Below are positions 1 through 12,381 of a stretch of 64,000 nucleotides of DNA, piece by piece; positions within the stretch are counted from its first letter, which is position 1, and each line of letters opens with the position of its first letter. The position numbers and the translations under genes were made by a program. Origin of the DNA: Hermodice carunculata (taxonomy: Eukaryota; Annelida; Polychaeta; Eunicida; Amphinomidae). The notes beneath the pieces were generated by a model that worked only from the letters and a program-made list of their open reading frames with translations, made no database searches and was not told where the DNA came from. The DNA lies in assembly GCA_964020975.1 (NCBI GenBank), contig OZ026623.1, positions 82,187,123-82,251,122 of the forward strand, read 5' to 3'.

Positions 1-1958
1 TGTTGTCAGGCAAGTGTTGAATGGAAGCTTACTTTTTTCCCTTGTTTCACTTTCTGAAACTCTTATAATTATGTGTGGTTGTATGTCAAAGTTCAAATGT
101 TTTGCCACCTATGTACACTAGCTTGGTAAAAGTTATAAAATCTGCAGTTCATAAGTGCTGTCATCCATATCCATGGATATAAAATGATTCATTCATGTGA
201 AAATAACATGCTGATGAAGTCAACAGCTCAACAAAGTGAGCATGCCTGATTTTAAATGATTTACCCCAGTCAAATGACACACATATATATGACAAGCTTT
301 TGTCTGCAAAAAATATAATAACAATAAAAATAAAAGGGGGTGGGGGGAGGAACAAAAACAAAACAAAAAACAAAGAAATTTACATTTTACCTAAGATTTG
401 TACAGCTCTACTGACAGGCAATGCGCATTTTTTCTGGTATGCCCAAGATCACTTTGACATGATTTTGTATAAACAGCTCTGCATATGAATGGAGCCTTTG
501 GGCCGACAATGACAATGCCACAAAATTAAAAGTTTGAAATAGAGGGTTACAAAATTTCATATTAATGAGAATAGCATAATTTATTCATATCATATTAGCA
601 TTGTTAATTTCTCATACACACATATGATTACCTGTGTGGTACCTGTGAGGTATCGCTAAATACAAAGGGCTAACGAAGCTATCTATCTACTAAGCAGTCA
701 GCAAAGGAGGCATGGCCTGTGCACTTGTTAAATGTCTTGCAGTGAATTCTGTTATTATTTATGCAGTGTGGTTCCACCAATAGGTGCAACATGTCTATGC
801 ACAATGATTTGTGACATAAGTGTGATACTTCATGAATTTTTGGAATATTGAGACTGTTAAACTTGATATTCACAGCCAATCTGTGGGTGTAAAACTTTTT
901 TTTTCTCCTTTCATAAGCTGGCCTGAGGTACACAAGACCATAGCCCAAGCCATTTGCCTTGCGATCTACAGTCCCAGGACCATATCTTGCATGCTCCATC
1001 CATGTAAAAGTTGTTAGGATCACTCAAAATTGCCCAAGCAGCTGTCAAAAAGTGCTGACTTCCCATTTTTTAACTTGCTTGATGGACGATAATAGAATAA
1101 CAACGTGCTCATGTGAGTCCCAATACATACAGAGTTAGCCCCAATAGGCCACAGACTACAGTTATAAATCCTTCTATTTTTCATATTAGCATTTTTCAGT
1201 CTAAAAAATCAGCATTTTGATATTTTAAAATTCCCTGAATGGCATTTTACAGATGAAAATGTCAGAAAAACATGTATGGATTTTTGTCATACAATTCCCA
1301 GCTCATTAATTTGTGATAATTGAAATACGAAACAACACCTGGATGTCAACTTTATACAGGTGTATGGACTGTGCTCTTGCCAGGGTCACATCATTGTCCT
1401 TCCCCACCATAAAGTTCCCACCTGGCCTGGAAGACAGTGCACCTATATGACCACCAATGAAGCAACTCTGTGATGCAGCAAACCTGACTTAGCTTACTTT
1501 ATTTAAACAGAAGCTACAGCATGCTGAAAACAAAGTATTTTCACGATTACGGACTATCTCCGTTGGGATGCGCAACCAGCCAATCACAACTGTGGTCTGT
1601 AACCTAATTGTATAGAATACCCAGAAGAGCGAAATATGTGCGTCTATTATTGTGCTATTTTTCATCATTTTCATTTCTAGGGTTTGAATTTCTATTTGTT
1701 TACTTCGTGGCACTTGCATAGTGCATCACTTATAGAGCAGTCCACAATCTTGCTATAATTCAAAGGCCAATATGTACATTACAAACTTTCGAGATCCTAA
1801 CTTTAATGAAATCGAATTTATAGACATAGTATTCATATTAGAAATTATAATGCGTGATACGGAAATGATTCTCGATGAAGTATATCGATAATGATGCTGC
1901 CCTTAGTGTATGATAAGTATCATTTGTTTTGAAGTTGAATGCATCTGTTAATAAAGGC
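1..1958. other. AT-rich stretch without a recognised gene
   Basis: No frame here has recognisable domains or convincing splice structure. The open frames are short and occur on both strands. I see no repeat unit or terminal inverted repeat in it. It could be intergenic or intronic. Confidence 0.6.
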
Positions 1959-1959
1959 A

Positions 1960-2640
1960 TAACTAGGCATACCGTCAACACAAAGTGTTGACTGAAGCGT
2001 CCAACATTTGTTCAAAAGAGGTCATGGTGACACCAAAATGTAATCAGTTCATCTTGCAGGATAACATAAACATATTGCCAAATTTGGGCAAATTACATGG
2101 AAGCATTCTGTAGATATCGATATCGTGCTAAGTAGAATGTGCACATCCAGATGGGAGGACAAACCAAAAACATAAAGGGTTCCCTCCATAGGGCGGACCC
2201 TTCATCATCCATACCAAACATTAGTTAGAGCATAATACATGGAGGCTTTATGGAGATAACATGGTAACAGTCCCTAACGAACATCTAATTAAGCTGCCAT
2301 TTGCTCGAATTAGGTCATGGTGACATCAAAAGCTAGAAGACATGAGTTCATGTTGTCATGTAAGATAGTTACACTGCAAAATATGAATAAAATACATGGT
2401 AGCATTCTGGAGATATCGTGGTACCGAGCCCTAGTGAACATATAATCAGGCTGTCATTTGCTCAAATTAGGTCATGATGACACTTAAATCTACATCTTAA
2501 GTCATACAAAATAATCATACTGTAAAATTTAAACAAGATACGTGGAAGCTTTTTGGAGATATCGCAGTAACGCGCCCTAACAAACATATAATTAGGCTGC
2601 CATTTGTTCAAATTAGGTCATGTCATCAGCGTTATGGCTC
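1960..2640 (+). repeat. Degenerate tandem array of ~150-bp units
   Basis: The word AGGTCATGGTGACA or a close variant recurs near 2019, 2312, 2469 and 2615. Each instance is preceded by GCTGCCATTTG or ATTTG and a run of CTAACGAACAT or ATATAATTAGG. The last three copies are 157 and 146 bp apart. The first gap of 293 bp equals two units and is interrupted at about 2155-2205 by a G/C hairpin-bearing segment (AGGGTTCCCTCC, GGCGGACCCTT) that resembles 41229-41285. Each unit also contains GGAGATATCG. Tandem cores of this size are known in non-autonomous rolling-circle-like and 'pearl' elements of marine invertebrates. That assignment is inference. Confidence 0.7.
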
Positions 2641-2905
2641 GATGGAAATTTCAAAGGGTCAAATGACCTCGACGTTTGACCTTTAGGGGCAACATGTATA
2701 TTGAATTATGGGGCGATATATTCCACACAATTTGAGCCCAACTTGAATAAAATCGGACAAATTGATCGAGTTATGTCAAAATAAAGGTTTTTTTAGGGTC
2801 AACGACATTGACCTTGAAAGGTGGTATGCGTGCATTATTGCATTCCCTGCGCATTGGGCCAAACCATATCAAAATTGGATGGACATTGACCGAGTTATAG
2901 CCAGT
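2641..2905 (+). repeat. TGACCT-rich dispersed repeat segment
   Basis: The segment directly follows the 150-bp array. It has repeated GGTCAA/TTGACC words, including AAAGGGTCAAA facing TTTGACCTTT across 11 bp at 2653-2683, then GGTCAACGACATTGACC, then GACCTTG. Similar GACCTTG-rich text occurs near 42540 and 57400-57720, so it is probably part of a dispersed element and not unique DNA. No coding potential is visible. Confidence 0.5.
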
Positions 2906-5525
2906 TGAATATTTCACGATGGCCGACGACCTTGAATTCTAGTGTTAAAGGCCGAATTTTCAGCACAAAAATGTGTGCTCTTTATTTTTTTGTTTATTTT
3001 GAGCCGAACATGGCAAAAACTACACAAGAAGTGACGTAAGATGTGGAAGTGATGCCACGATGAAAAATCTTCAGATCTGCAAATGACCTTGATCTTTAAA
3101 ATGATGCCACATTGAATTGAGCCACGCAACAAATGAAACATCAATAAAATCCTTTGATGATCTTTCCAGATATAAGCCAAAACACCATCTAAATCGTGGT
3201 ATATTTACATTTTCTAAAGTAGATAAAAAGATGTGGATTGATAGGATAGGGACACATGCTTGCATTCATGGATCTGTACTGGGTAGAAAATGAAGGCAAA
3301 TCAAGCGTCGTTAATTGATGGAGCAGAACCATCAAACAGAGAAGGGCATCACATGATTACACGCAGTTGGTTGCTTGAAGGATCTATGATCATTTTTGTG
3401 TCTATGATCGCATATTCTGAGTATGTCGGGAGTCCTATATACGATATACTGATCTATAAACGCACCAGGATCCAGCTTGGAGACTTCAAATTCTATGTCC
3501 TGTTGCACCCCTGTTGAATTCTGTCGCATAGACTTAAAAATAATGAACGATTTATGTAGGACTGGGGGTGAACTTTTGGAACTGTTACTTTGGCCAATTA
3601 ACACGTGGCTGAAGTCCATTGTCTCCCAGACCCTGTGCTAAATTATGTCCACACAGCAATCATGCCCTTAGGTATGGGTGCTAGTGATATTTCTTGTCCC
3701 TAGAACAAAAAAGACAGCTGTTTCTTTTTATCTCTGGACTTGGAATATCAGCTTTAATAATACTATCATTACTTTCCATGTTTTTACCTTGCTGATAATG
3801 TTTGATATGTAAAATAACTGAGTCGAAGTTCACAGGCATACATTTTACTTTTGTTTAAATATTTAAGAAACTTCGCCAGACACAGTTTTCGCAAGTAATT
3901 GACAGTTTTGTTCATAAGATTCTGAGTCAGGCCCCTTTGGCACTTGCCCAGTTAATCTAACTCCAAAGAGGCCTTACCTGACCCAAATTGAAACACAAAT
4001 TATCTTGGTCTCATTTGATTGCAAATTTTGTATACAATATCATGTTAAAAGTCATGCAAAAGTAAAGCATTGTAACAGTTTATTTCTGTCCTAGTTATAT
4101 CCCACCCCTTTAGTACAATTCTGAACGAAAGTACGGTGAGGTTTGGCACAAAATATACTTATCTCGCTAACTTCAGCCAGATTTGAATTTTAATCTCAAT
4201 TATGACTTGGCTGGATGCCATCTGCAAGTTTAGATCACTCACTGTGTGGGTTTTTGTTTTGCAAATTTATGTTTCAATAAGATGTCTGTGGATGGAAGTG
4301 ACCATAAATACAAAGCCTATTCCTTGCCTTTACTCCCATTTTAATACAACCTTTTCAATGGTGAGTAGCTTATGCTAACAAAAAGCTAGCAGGTCAACAA
4401 TTGACAGTTCACATTCCATTACAAGCAATGGGGGAAAAATAGAGGTACACAGTTGACAACATGACGCACATTTTTTCGGACAGCTACATGATTATGAAGC
4501 TTTACATTACAGTAGTAGTCTCAATTGGCAAATGTACACTCAAACCATCTCAAAATATCCACAAAAGTTCAGTCATGCACATTTGTTGATGACCTTTTAT
4601 GTAATGGGTAAAATGTATTTTGTTAAGGATGACATGATTAAAAAGAGTAGTTCGAAGTCACCAAACATCAGTGAATACACTCCAGTGCTTGACCCTTCCT
4701 GCAACGCCAAAACAGAAGGGAATCTTGGACAATCTTGCACTATATTCCTTTTTTATTCACAAATATCGTTTCCCAAAATATATCTCCACAAAGATGGTCA
4801 ATTTCCCTTTATTCACATGCATTTTAATTATTGTATATTAAACCTTCGTTTATCACTAGGTGAAGTACATCTTGACACTTACCTGTGAGACAAAGTGCAA
4901 GAACAACACGTGTACACCCCACACTGGTGGAAATAATCCCAACAAGCTTGGAAAAAATTGGTTCACGTGTGGCCAAGCAATTGTAAGAGGAAGCTTTATA
5001 TACTCAATAAGCATCCTACAAAATTGGGTGCAGCTTGTTGCGATTAGTTATGTTCACTGTATTTTGCATCACTTCATCGGCAACCTGTAAAAATGAATCA
5101 ATTCCTTACAATAGAAAACTATCTAGTTACAATTCAAAGAGTTTTGCTCTGTCCAGATCTTTCCATTAGGAAACCTAAGGACCGCTGATGTTGAAAAAAA
5201 ATCTATAAATATTGATGCTTTTGTTTTGATAACTACTGTGCCCAACATATGTATGCTATTTATGTTGTGTAGAGTAGGGGAGAATCTAGAATAGAATGGA
5301 AAATTTCGTTTTCATCATGAAACACTACTATGGAGATAGATTTCTTTGTGTTCTGCCCGGAACGTCTGGCAAAAGCCACAGCAACATTATCGTTTTCATT
5401 ATCAGAAATATCACCATCTGAGGTTTCTGACTCACTGTCGAAAATCATATGCAGGACTTGATGTGTAGTATATCTGGCCCGGCGTGCCACATTTCAGTGG
5501 GTGTCAGAGTTTACCCCAAAAGAGA
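2906..5525. other. Non-coding stretch, nothing recognised
   Basis: Open frames are under 120 codons on both strands and carry no domain or motif I can name. No long microsatellite or inverted repeat was seen. The base composition is like the flanks. Confidence 0.55.
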
Positions 5526-5720
5526 TACTGTAAATTACTTTATTTTCGTGTGTATAAATTTTCCATGCTTTTGTATTTTTGAAAATTCACTGTTTTGGAC
5601 ACAATTCCTATTCAAACAATGTTAAAATATTATTTCATTGTGTTTTTATTTTCACGGTTTTGTGCCATCAGCGACATAAGCGAAAATAAGAGGACAGCGA
5701 AATTAAAGCTATTTACAGTA
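5526..5720. mobile_element. MITE with ACTGTAAAT-type terminal inverted repeats
   Basis: The left end reads TACTGTAAATTACTTTATTT. The right end, read on the other strand, is TACTGTAAATAGCTTTAATT. The two agree at about 19 of 23 positions when extended to TTCG. The element is 195 bp including flanking TA dinucleotides, which could be a TA target duplication, and it has no coding capacity. Short elements with these ends and a following CG-containing word are widespread in invertebrate genomes and are probably Tc1/mariner- or pogo-type derivatives. The superfamily is inferred from the TA flank only. Confidence 0.72.
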
Positions 5721-8700
5721 GATTATACGCAAAATATATTATGTACTGGTCGTTGAAATCATCTGTAAACTAGAGAGAATAATATAACGCAACTCCACAC
5801 GATGTGAAAACAGTATAGATGATCATGAAGTCTGAACTTGTGCAATCTGGGGTCCATGTGGACCATAAGCGCAAACTATATATACAAACTTGGTGGATGC
5901 AATCAATAACTAAGTTAGCCTTGTTATCATGTAGGCCTATGAGATAACTATTTGAAAATGAACCAAATAGCAGCAAGAAATACGATGGTATATCTGGAGG
6001 CACCGATTAAGGATTTGTACACATTTGTACAGTTGTCATTATGTATGACTTGTGCACCTCAGCTACCAAGAATTTATTTTACCACCAAATCTCTATTCCC
6101 CAGCATCAGTCAAGTCTTCTTTGTCACCAGCATACAATTATTATATGCACAATCCGAGGTAGGTATTTTCTCTTTTACTTAATGTTTAAGTCATCAAAAC
6201 AGTATTTGTGTACTTTTCTGTGTTTCATGATAACCGAGATAAACATGATCACTTTCCTGCAGCCAATTTTCATAATCAATGTGTCAATGTGATGCAGATG
6301 TGTCTCAACATTAACATTAGTACAATATATTTGTGTTTAATTTTGAGAAGAAAGTTAATGGACAAAGGTAACCAGAGCCACTAATCGTTGACTGAAATGC
6401 TTTTTCACTGATTATATAATTGCAATTAACTTGTGTTGCTTTGGCATTGTATGAAGTCTACGTCATTAGATACCCTTATAGCCAAGGCTGGCAAGGAAAA
6501 ATAAGAGAGAATAACACTGCAACATAGGATCAACGCTGGGTATCTTTACCTGAGGATTACACGGCATGAGCCACCTTTGAATAATCTTATCAAAGACACA
6601 CCACATCTGTATAAAACAGGATTGGTACAGATGAACACAAATACAGAAGATAAATTATGTAGGTGTTTAATCACCAATCGTGATTGGTCTGTATGTACAT
6701 ACATAACGATTTTGAATGGTAAATATTTCACAGTATTGATGACAGAGAAAACACCCGATCATACAATTTGCAGAAACCATTTTATACCCGGGAAAAAATT
6801 TTGTCCTTCATATATTTTGACATTTCATTTAACACGTTTGGCACCTACAAAAATGAATGGATTGTTTCTGTTAGTGGTTCCATGTCCAATAATTGGGGTG
6901 GGGGTGGGGTGAATGGGGGTGGTGGGAGTGTGGTAATGACAGTGTCTGGTAGCCAAAGGGTAGGTGACAGGTTGAGTGGCAAAACTATTCATGAATATTG
7001 AGGTACACCGTCATGAACATACATAGAATAAAATGTTAAAGCTCCAACTTTCATAATATCATTCACTTGTAATGTATTTATTTCTTTAAATCCAGGTTCG
7101 GTGTGCGCATTGAAATTAACAGAGCAGACGAACTGACTGCTTGTTTTGAACTAAAACCATTCCATCAGAGGAAAGCCCCAAGCAAGTATACAATAATTTA
7201 ACTGAGGCAGGAAAAGCGAATTATATATAACCATAGGTTGTTGAGAAAGGAAGTTGTGCAACCTCTTTATCATGCCAATATTTTGACAACTAGCTTCTGA
7301 TTTCACAAATATGACTGATGTAATTAAGATTTTTAGTAACAGATTATAAAAATAAGTCAGCTACCTTTGTTTTTGTAAATATATGTATATTAGCAATAAG
7401 CAAAGTCCATCCGACAATCTATTTTATGTTGAGGAAAGTGAAAAATAAAAAAGTTAGCCTTGCAGTTATTTAATATCATTTATTTGCACGAGGCCAATCA
7501 AACACCTTTTCAAATATGAACTTATAGCATTAGAGATATATAGTATCCGCAGCATTTAAACCTCATAAAGATAAAGCGATGATTAAAGGTGTGCAATATA
7601 CAATGATTAAAGACTAAAATTCCTGAATTCCCAAGTAATACTTATACTCTAATTCCTCTTGAAGAGCAATATTTTACGTTAGAATGTGATTTCCATCACG
7701 ATTGTATCGAACCACCACAACCCGTTACGTTGTAAAACAATTTGATTTTAAAATGAAAAGAAGGAGTTTACAAAAATATGTAGGTTCAAGACTTTGTAAA
7801 CATTTCGAACATGCTGATATTGTTACTAGAACAGTGGTTTATTGCGTAAGGATATGTTTTAAAATATGAGCATAGTAATATATAAACGTTACTCTTATCA
7901 TTTACTTCAGTTGTGTAATGTCGTTGAACACCTTACATTTTAATGCCGTGTTTCCATCATAAAATTAACCCTGTATAGTGGAATGTTGTTTCATTATTTT
8001 TAAGGTTTAAATCTTACCAAAAATAAGCCTTCAATTATCCATTAGTTATTAATATTGGTTGTTATTTTTGTTGGTAAGATCTGTATACCATATGTGTTTC
8101 CAAATCATATCGAGTCATAAAAAATATTATCACAGTTACACAATGTTGTGGAATAACACAGAAGTTTAAAGTGATTAACATTTTTGAATAATTTTCGAAT
8201 GAGATTATTGTAGTTCTAGAAAAATCATTGCGCTCGACTATGTTTTGCGATATTCGCGCTGGTGTTTCATGCACAAAATTAAAAAGGCGCAAAAATTAAT
8301 AAAAAATGAAATGAAATTTACAGATGGGATGAAGAGTCCAATGGTTTGCAGTAATCTGCATACGAAGCTGGTACATGTATAAACCACTGGCGTATTTTTC
8401 TTAATTATCCAGTTTGCCTGCAATCGATGTACAGCAAAAAAAAAGGTCAAAAAAAAAAAAGAAAAGAAAAGAAAAAAGAAAGAAAGCTGCACAGTGCTAT
8501 TTGGTCCTGTGCAAATAATAATAGCTGGCCACACTGTGATTGCACGTATGGCAAGATAACATTGTCAACATAAGAAACACTGTCTCAGTTGTGGACCTGT
8601 GGTTTTCCGAGTGCGCTACAGACCAGGTTCAGTAAGTTCAAGCGTTTCTTGTGATTCCTGCCTGTCGCGTCCCGCGGAAATATCACTAGCAATTTCAATT

Positions 8701-8837
8701 TCGCGCTGTCTCCAAATACTAAAAAGAAAAAATAAATAGAAAATTAACAAAAAATCCATTAGCACGAAAATTTCTAAAACTAAAGTTTTTGTGAATACAA
8801 CATGCGAGATATCAAATTTGTAAACAACATAGTTGAG
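5721..8837. other. AT-rich stretch with a G4 motif, no gene
   Basis: No supported exon. It contains a G-rich tract at 6895-6935 (listed separately) and an A/G-rich stretch at 8430-8485. Open frames are short and AT-driven. Confidence 0.55.
6895..6919 (+). other. G-quadruplex-forming motif
   Basis: Four G runs of 4, 5, 4 and 5 bases are separated by loops of 1, 1 and 5 bases, which fits the canonical intramolecular G4 pattern. More short G runs follow to about 6935. No adjacent gene was found to which a regulatory role could be tied. Confidence 0.7.
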
Positions 8838-9320
8838 CAATGAAGTTCAACAATATTATGTATGTTCATGCATAAGTTATAAAGTAGTTTGCATCTAAAT
8901 TTTACTTTGTTATATACATATATGTATATTGATCCTGGTCAATTAATATACATACATTAACTAAACTAAACACAGAGGGCCTTCTGCATGATGTTTTCGT
9001 CGGAGTTCAACAGTTAGATGTATTTCTATGCATAAGTGATAAAGTAGTTTGTATATAAATGTTACTTTGCTTTTTATATATTCATCCTGCTGAAAAGAGA
9101 TTGAATAGTCCTACATTAATTAAACTAAACATAGAGGGCCTTGTGCCTTATGTTTTTGTTGGAGTTCAACAGTTTTATGAATGTCTATGTATAAGCTATC
9201 AAGTAGTTTGTATCTAAATATTACTTTATTGTTCATATTGATCCTTCCTAGAAGAGATTAAATATTCATACATTAATTGAACTAAACACAGAAGCCTTAT
9301 GCATTATGTTTTGTATGCAT
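8838..9320 (+). repeat. Three tandem copies of a ~165-bp unit
   Basis: The word GGAGTTCAACAGT or a variant starts at 8842, 9002 and 9171, so the spacing is 160 and 169 bp. Each copy continues with ATGCATAAG, then AAAGTAGTTTG, ACTTTGTT, ATTGATCCT, ATACATTAA, CTAAACACAGAGGGCCTT and GCATTATGTTTT. The copies are diverged by substitutions and small indels, so the array is old. No coding frame persists across the units. Confidence 0.8.
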
Positions 9321-10421
9321 TACAGCTTGTAGTTTATTATTGCGGTATTATTGATCCCCTTGGAATCCGACATATAAAACCATCGGAATGTGAAATATGT
9401 GGAAACTATGGAGAAAAATAAAACCTGAGGCAATGCACATAATTTATATACACCATCACTTTATGCTCAACTCACTGGTGCCTGTGGTCTTTAGCTGACA
9501 ATAGCAGGTGCCTGAGCATGTTTTCGATTATGACCATTCTGACCTGTGCAGAAGCTCAGATGAGAAGGCTGCGAATGGTAACTGTCCTTTTTCCGCGGTA
9601 CGGTGGATGCAACCTCATATAATTTGATAAAATAGTTGAGTATTCGAATAAAAACTATAGAGGTATTTTGGTTAAGGCCATTCATGTGCTGCATCCACAC
9701 AGTCCTTAAATGGAAGCATCAAAAGTAAATCCAACACAAGTAGCTAAAGTTACTGAAATTGTCTGTGATCTTAGGGACTATGCCAACAGTACCTATAAAT
9801 GACTTTAATAAGCCAAGCTGGAGAACCAACATCATATGCAATATCAAAATCCAAATAAAATGATTCTGAAGATTTTACCAGGATACTAAATTAAGTATTT
9901 TGTCCATGTGATGCTGGGAATTAGTCAAGGTAATCCTTCCAGTAACAGGTCAGACACTCAGTATTTCTTTTACGCCACAGACATCACATAGCAGTTGACA
10001 GGAAACACTATAGAACCACACTTTGAGTTGCAAAGAAAGACATTCTAAAATAAATAGTACATCAATTGTACTTGTACAAACTGTGATGACTGTGATCCAG
10101 TTGAGTGTAAAGGAAGTGTTGAGACCTGGGCCACACGAGATTCCCGATCTGCTATGGACAGAACTCCAACAAAAACAACAAATGAACAAAATGTTCTCCA
10201 TCTAGGAAGTCCTATGGTGACAGGCTGATGTGTAGACTACAGACATTCAAAAGGCTTTTACTGTCTCGATTTCGCAGAGGCAGACCAGAAATACAAGTTG
10301 GAAAAAAGCTATTACCTCTCAAATGATCATCTGAGATTGACTATAATTATAGCTTAATTTTCTTGGCAACCGTCTGATGCAGTTTTGTCATAAGTGGAAG
10401 AGACCCTTTGGGGATTCCCAA
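9321..10421. other. Non-coding stretch, nothing recognised
   Basis: Short open frames only. No domain, repeat or inverted structure stood out. Confidence 0.5.
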
Positions 10422-10451
10422 ATAATAATAATAATAGTAATGATGATGATG

Positions 10452-10532
<81 letters not shown>
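10422..10532. repeat. (AAT)n microsatellite with a (GAT) patch
   Basis: Roughly 30 AAT repeats run to an A5 tail, with a short GATGATGAT interruption near 10441-10452. The Tyr-, Leu- or Ile-run frames that cross it are simple-repeat translations. Confidence 0.95.
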
Positions 10533-10534
<2 letters not shown>

Positions 10535-10941
10535 GCACTGCTATTGGTATAGCAGTTGGGCATAACGTAAAAGATAAGTGTGGGGATTGTTTTTCGTCTG
10601 TGATACCATATGATTTAACTACCTTTTTTGCTATGCCTCCCCCCCCCCAGCTCTGCTTTTCAAACTGTGAAATCTGCCCAAGTGATACAAACATCGGGGC
10701 ATCGGGGCCTCAAAGTGCATGGACATGCTGCCACTGTTATCATTTGAGAGCCCATGTGAGCTTCACTGCTGGACATAATAATCACCAATTTCTGACTTTA
10801 TCCAATTCCCAGGAAAATCTTTTGTACTGCACACGATCCAGCATGGACTAATGTTCCTTGGACATATTGCAATAATGACAGTGATGATGCCAATTCCATA
10901 TAAATCATGGTGGTTATCACAACCCATGTTAAAACTGGTAG

Positions 10942-10980
10942 GCCTTACAGAGTAAGTCAAATTGACGTACCCTGTAAGGC
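10942..10980. other. Near-perfect 39-bp palindrome
   Basis: The arms GCCTTACAG and CTGTAAGGC are perfect at the outside. The inner bases AGTAAGTCAA and TTGACGTACC pair with two mismatches around a single central A. The sequence is therefore about 18+18 bp with almost no loop. It could be a dimer binding site, a cruciform-prone site or the scar of a tiny element. Confidence 0.85.
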
Positions 10981-11511
10981 GTGACATGAGTAAAAGGACA
11001 CCGATGCTAGAGCATGTACCAGGATCTGTCTCTTATACTACAAATACTTGACAACACTCACCTCTTTAAAAAATACTTACACCAATGGTCAATTTTCATT
11101 TGCCCTCAAGTTAATGTGAAGCGTTGTGCATAAAATGCAAAAAGTCATACCTAAGTCATCTACCTAAGGATTCTTTCCCTGCATCAACTTACAATGTTTG
11201 TTTTCCCACTCTCTTCATTTCCTGTTACAATATTTTATGTGCAAAATGTTTGTGTTAACCTTTCATTATCAGCATCATAAAGGAATTGATTTAAGAAGTA
11301 AACCTGCATGAAATAACTTATAATGGGCCTTTACCCACTTTCTTCATTTCAATGTACACTACAGTGCAAAATGTTTGTGTGAACCTTCAACATAAGGAAC
11401 ATAAAGGAATTGGTTTGAGAAATAATCCTGCATGATATAAAGATCTGTCCTGAAAAGGGGAACATAAAACTGCATGTACATGAGACAATGCTGGTGGCCA
11501 TATGATGCTTG
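10981..11511. other. Stretch with an approximate ~125-bp duplication, no gene
   Basis: CTTTACCCACTTTCTTCATTT near 11330 and CCCACTCTCTTCATTTCC near 11206 are each followed by GCAAAATGTTTGTGT, a mid-length spacer, CATAAAGGAATTG and GAGAAATAA or AGAAGTAA. This indicates an old tandem duplication with a period of about 125 bp (about 11205-11440). No coding frame was seen. Confidence 0.55.
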
Positions 11512-11843
<332 letters not shown>

Positions 11844-11893
11844 CAGATAGAAGATCATTTATGATGTAAACTGTAGTGTCATTAATTCCCAAT

Positions 11894-12125
11894 GGGATTT
11901 AGTCGATTAGGTCTCTTGTCCCATTTAAGGTAGGCAACTGGTGCCAAAGGTTGCATGTTGGAGTCTCGCTCGTTCCAAACATAAAAAAATATTGTTGGCA
12001 TTTCGTTAATGCTGTTGAATTTACATCCCCGATTCTGGAAATAAATGCTGACCCAGTACATAGACTGCATAAGCGTGTTGATATGGCACTCACACATAAC
12101 TATCTCCATTCAGCCATTCTTTTTA
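11894..12125 (+). mobile_element. tRNA-derived SINE, copy A (diverged)
   Basis: The head begins GGGATTTAGTCGATTAGG. It carries an A-box-like block and the B-box-like word TTGGAGTCTCG, then CTCGTTCCAAACATAAAA. It aligns through about 95 bp with copies at 12131 and 31679. The spacing between boxes fits a class II tRNA (Leu/Ser type, long variable arm). The following ~130 bp up to the next copy may be its tRNA-unrelated body. Confidence 0.7.
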
Positions 12126-12130
12126 AGAAT

Positions 12131-12226
12131 GGGATTTGGTCGAGTGGCTAAATGCGTTCTTCATTTCAGGAGGCGACTGATGCCAAAGGTTGCAGGTTCC
12201 AGTCTCGCTCGTTCTGAACATAATAT
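12131..12226 (+). mobile_element. tRNA-derived SINE, copy B
   Basis: The head reads GGGATTTGGTCGAGTGGCTA, which contains a good pol III A box (TGGTCGAGTGG). A B-box-like GGTTCCAGTCTCG follows about 60 bp on, then the shared CTCGTTCTGAACATAA. It begins directly after copy A and runs into microsatellite DNA, which may have grown from its 3' tail. It is not a working tRNA gene: the acceptor stem does not pair and the B box deviates from consensus. Confidence 0.78.
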
Positions 12227-12227
12227 T

Positions 12228-12231
<4 letters not shown>

Positions 12232-12263
<32 letters not shown>

Positions 12264-12271
12264 TATGTATG

Positions 12272-12304
<33 letters not shown>

Positions 12305-12326
12305 GTATATAGGGAGAGAGAGAGAA

Positions 12327-12380
<54 letters not shown>
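12232..12380. repeat. Compound (CATACA)(AC)(AT)(GA) microsatellite
   Basis: CACATA repeats and AC repeats (12232-12262) pass into AT/GTAT repeats (12263-12312) and then GA repeats (12313-12380). The open frames across it are repeat translations. Confidence 0.93.

Positions 12381-12381
<1 letters not shown>

Noticed and set aside
10347-10694. Poly-Tyr/poly-Leu frame
   Set aside because: Simple (AAT)n translation.
12131-12226. A true tRNA gene
   Set aside because: Pol III boxes are present, but the acceptor stem does not pair, the B box deviates and related copies occur as dispersed repeats, so it is a SINE.
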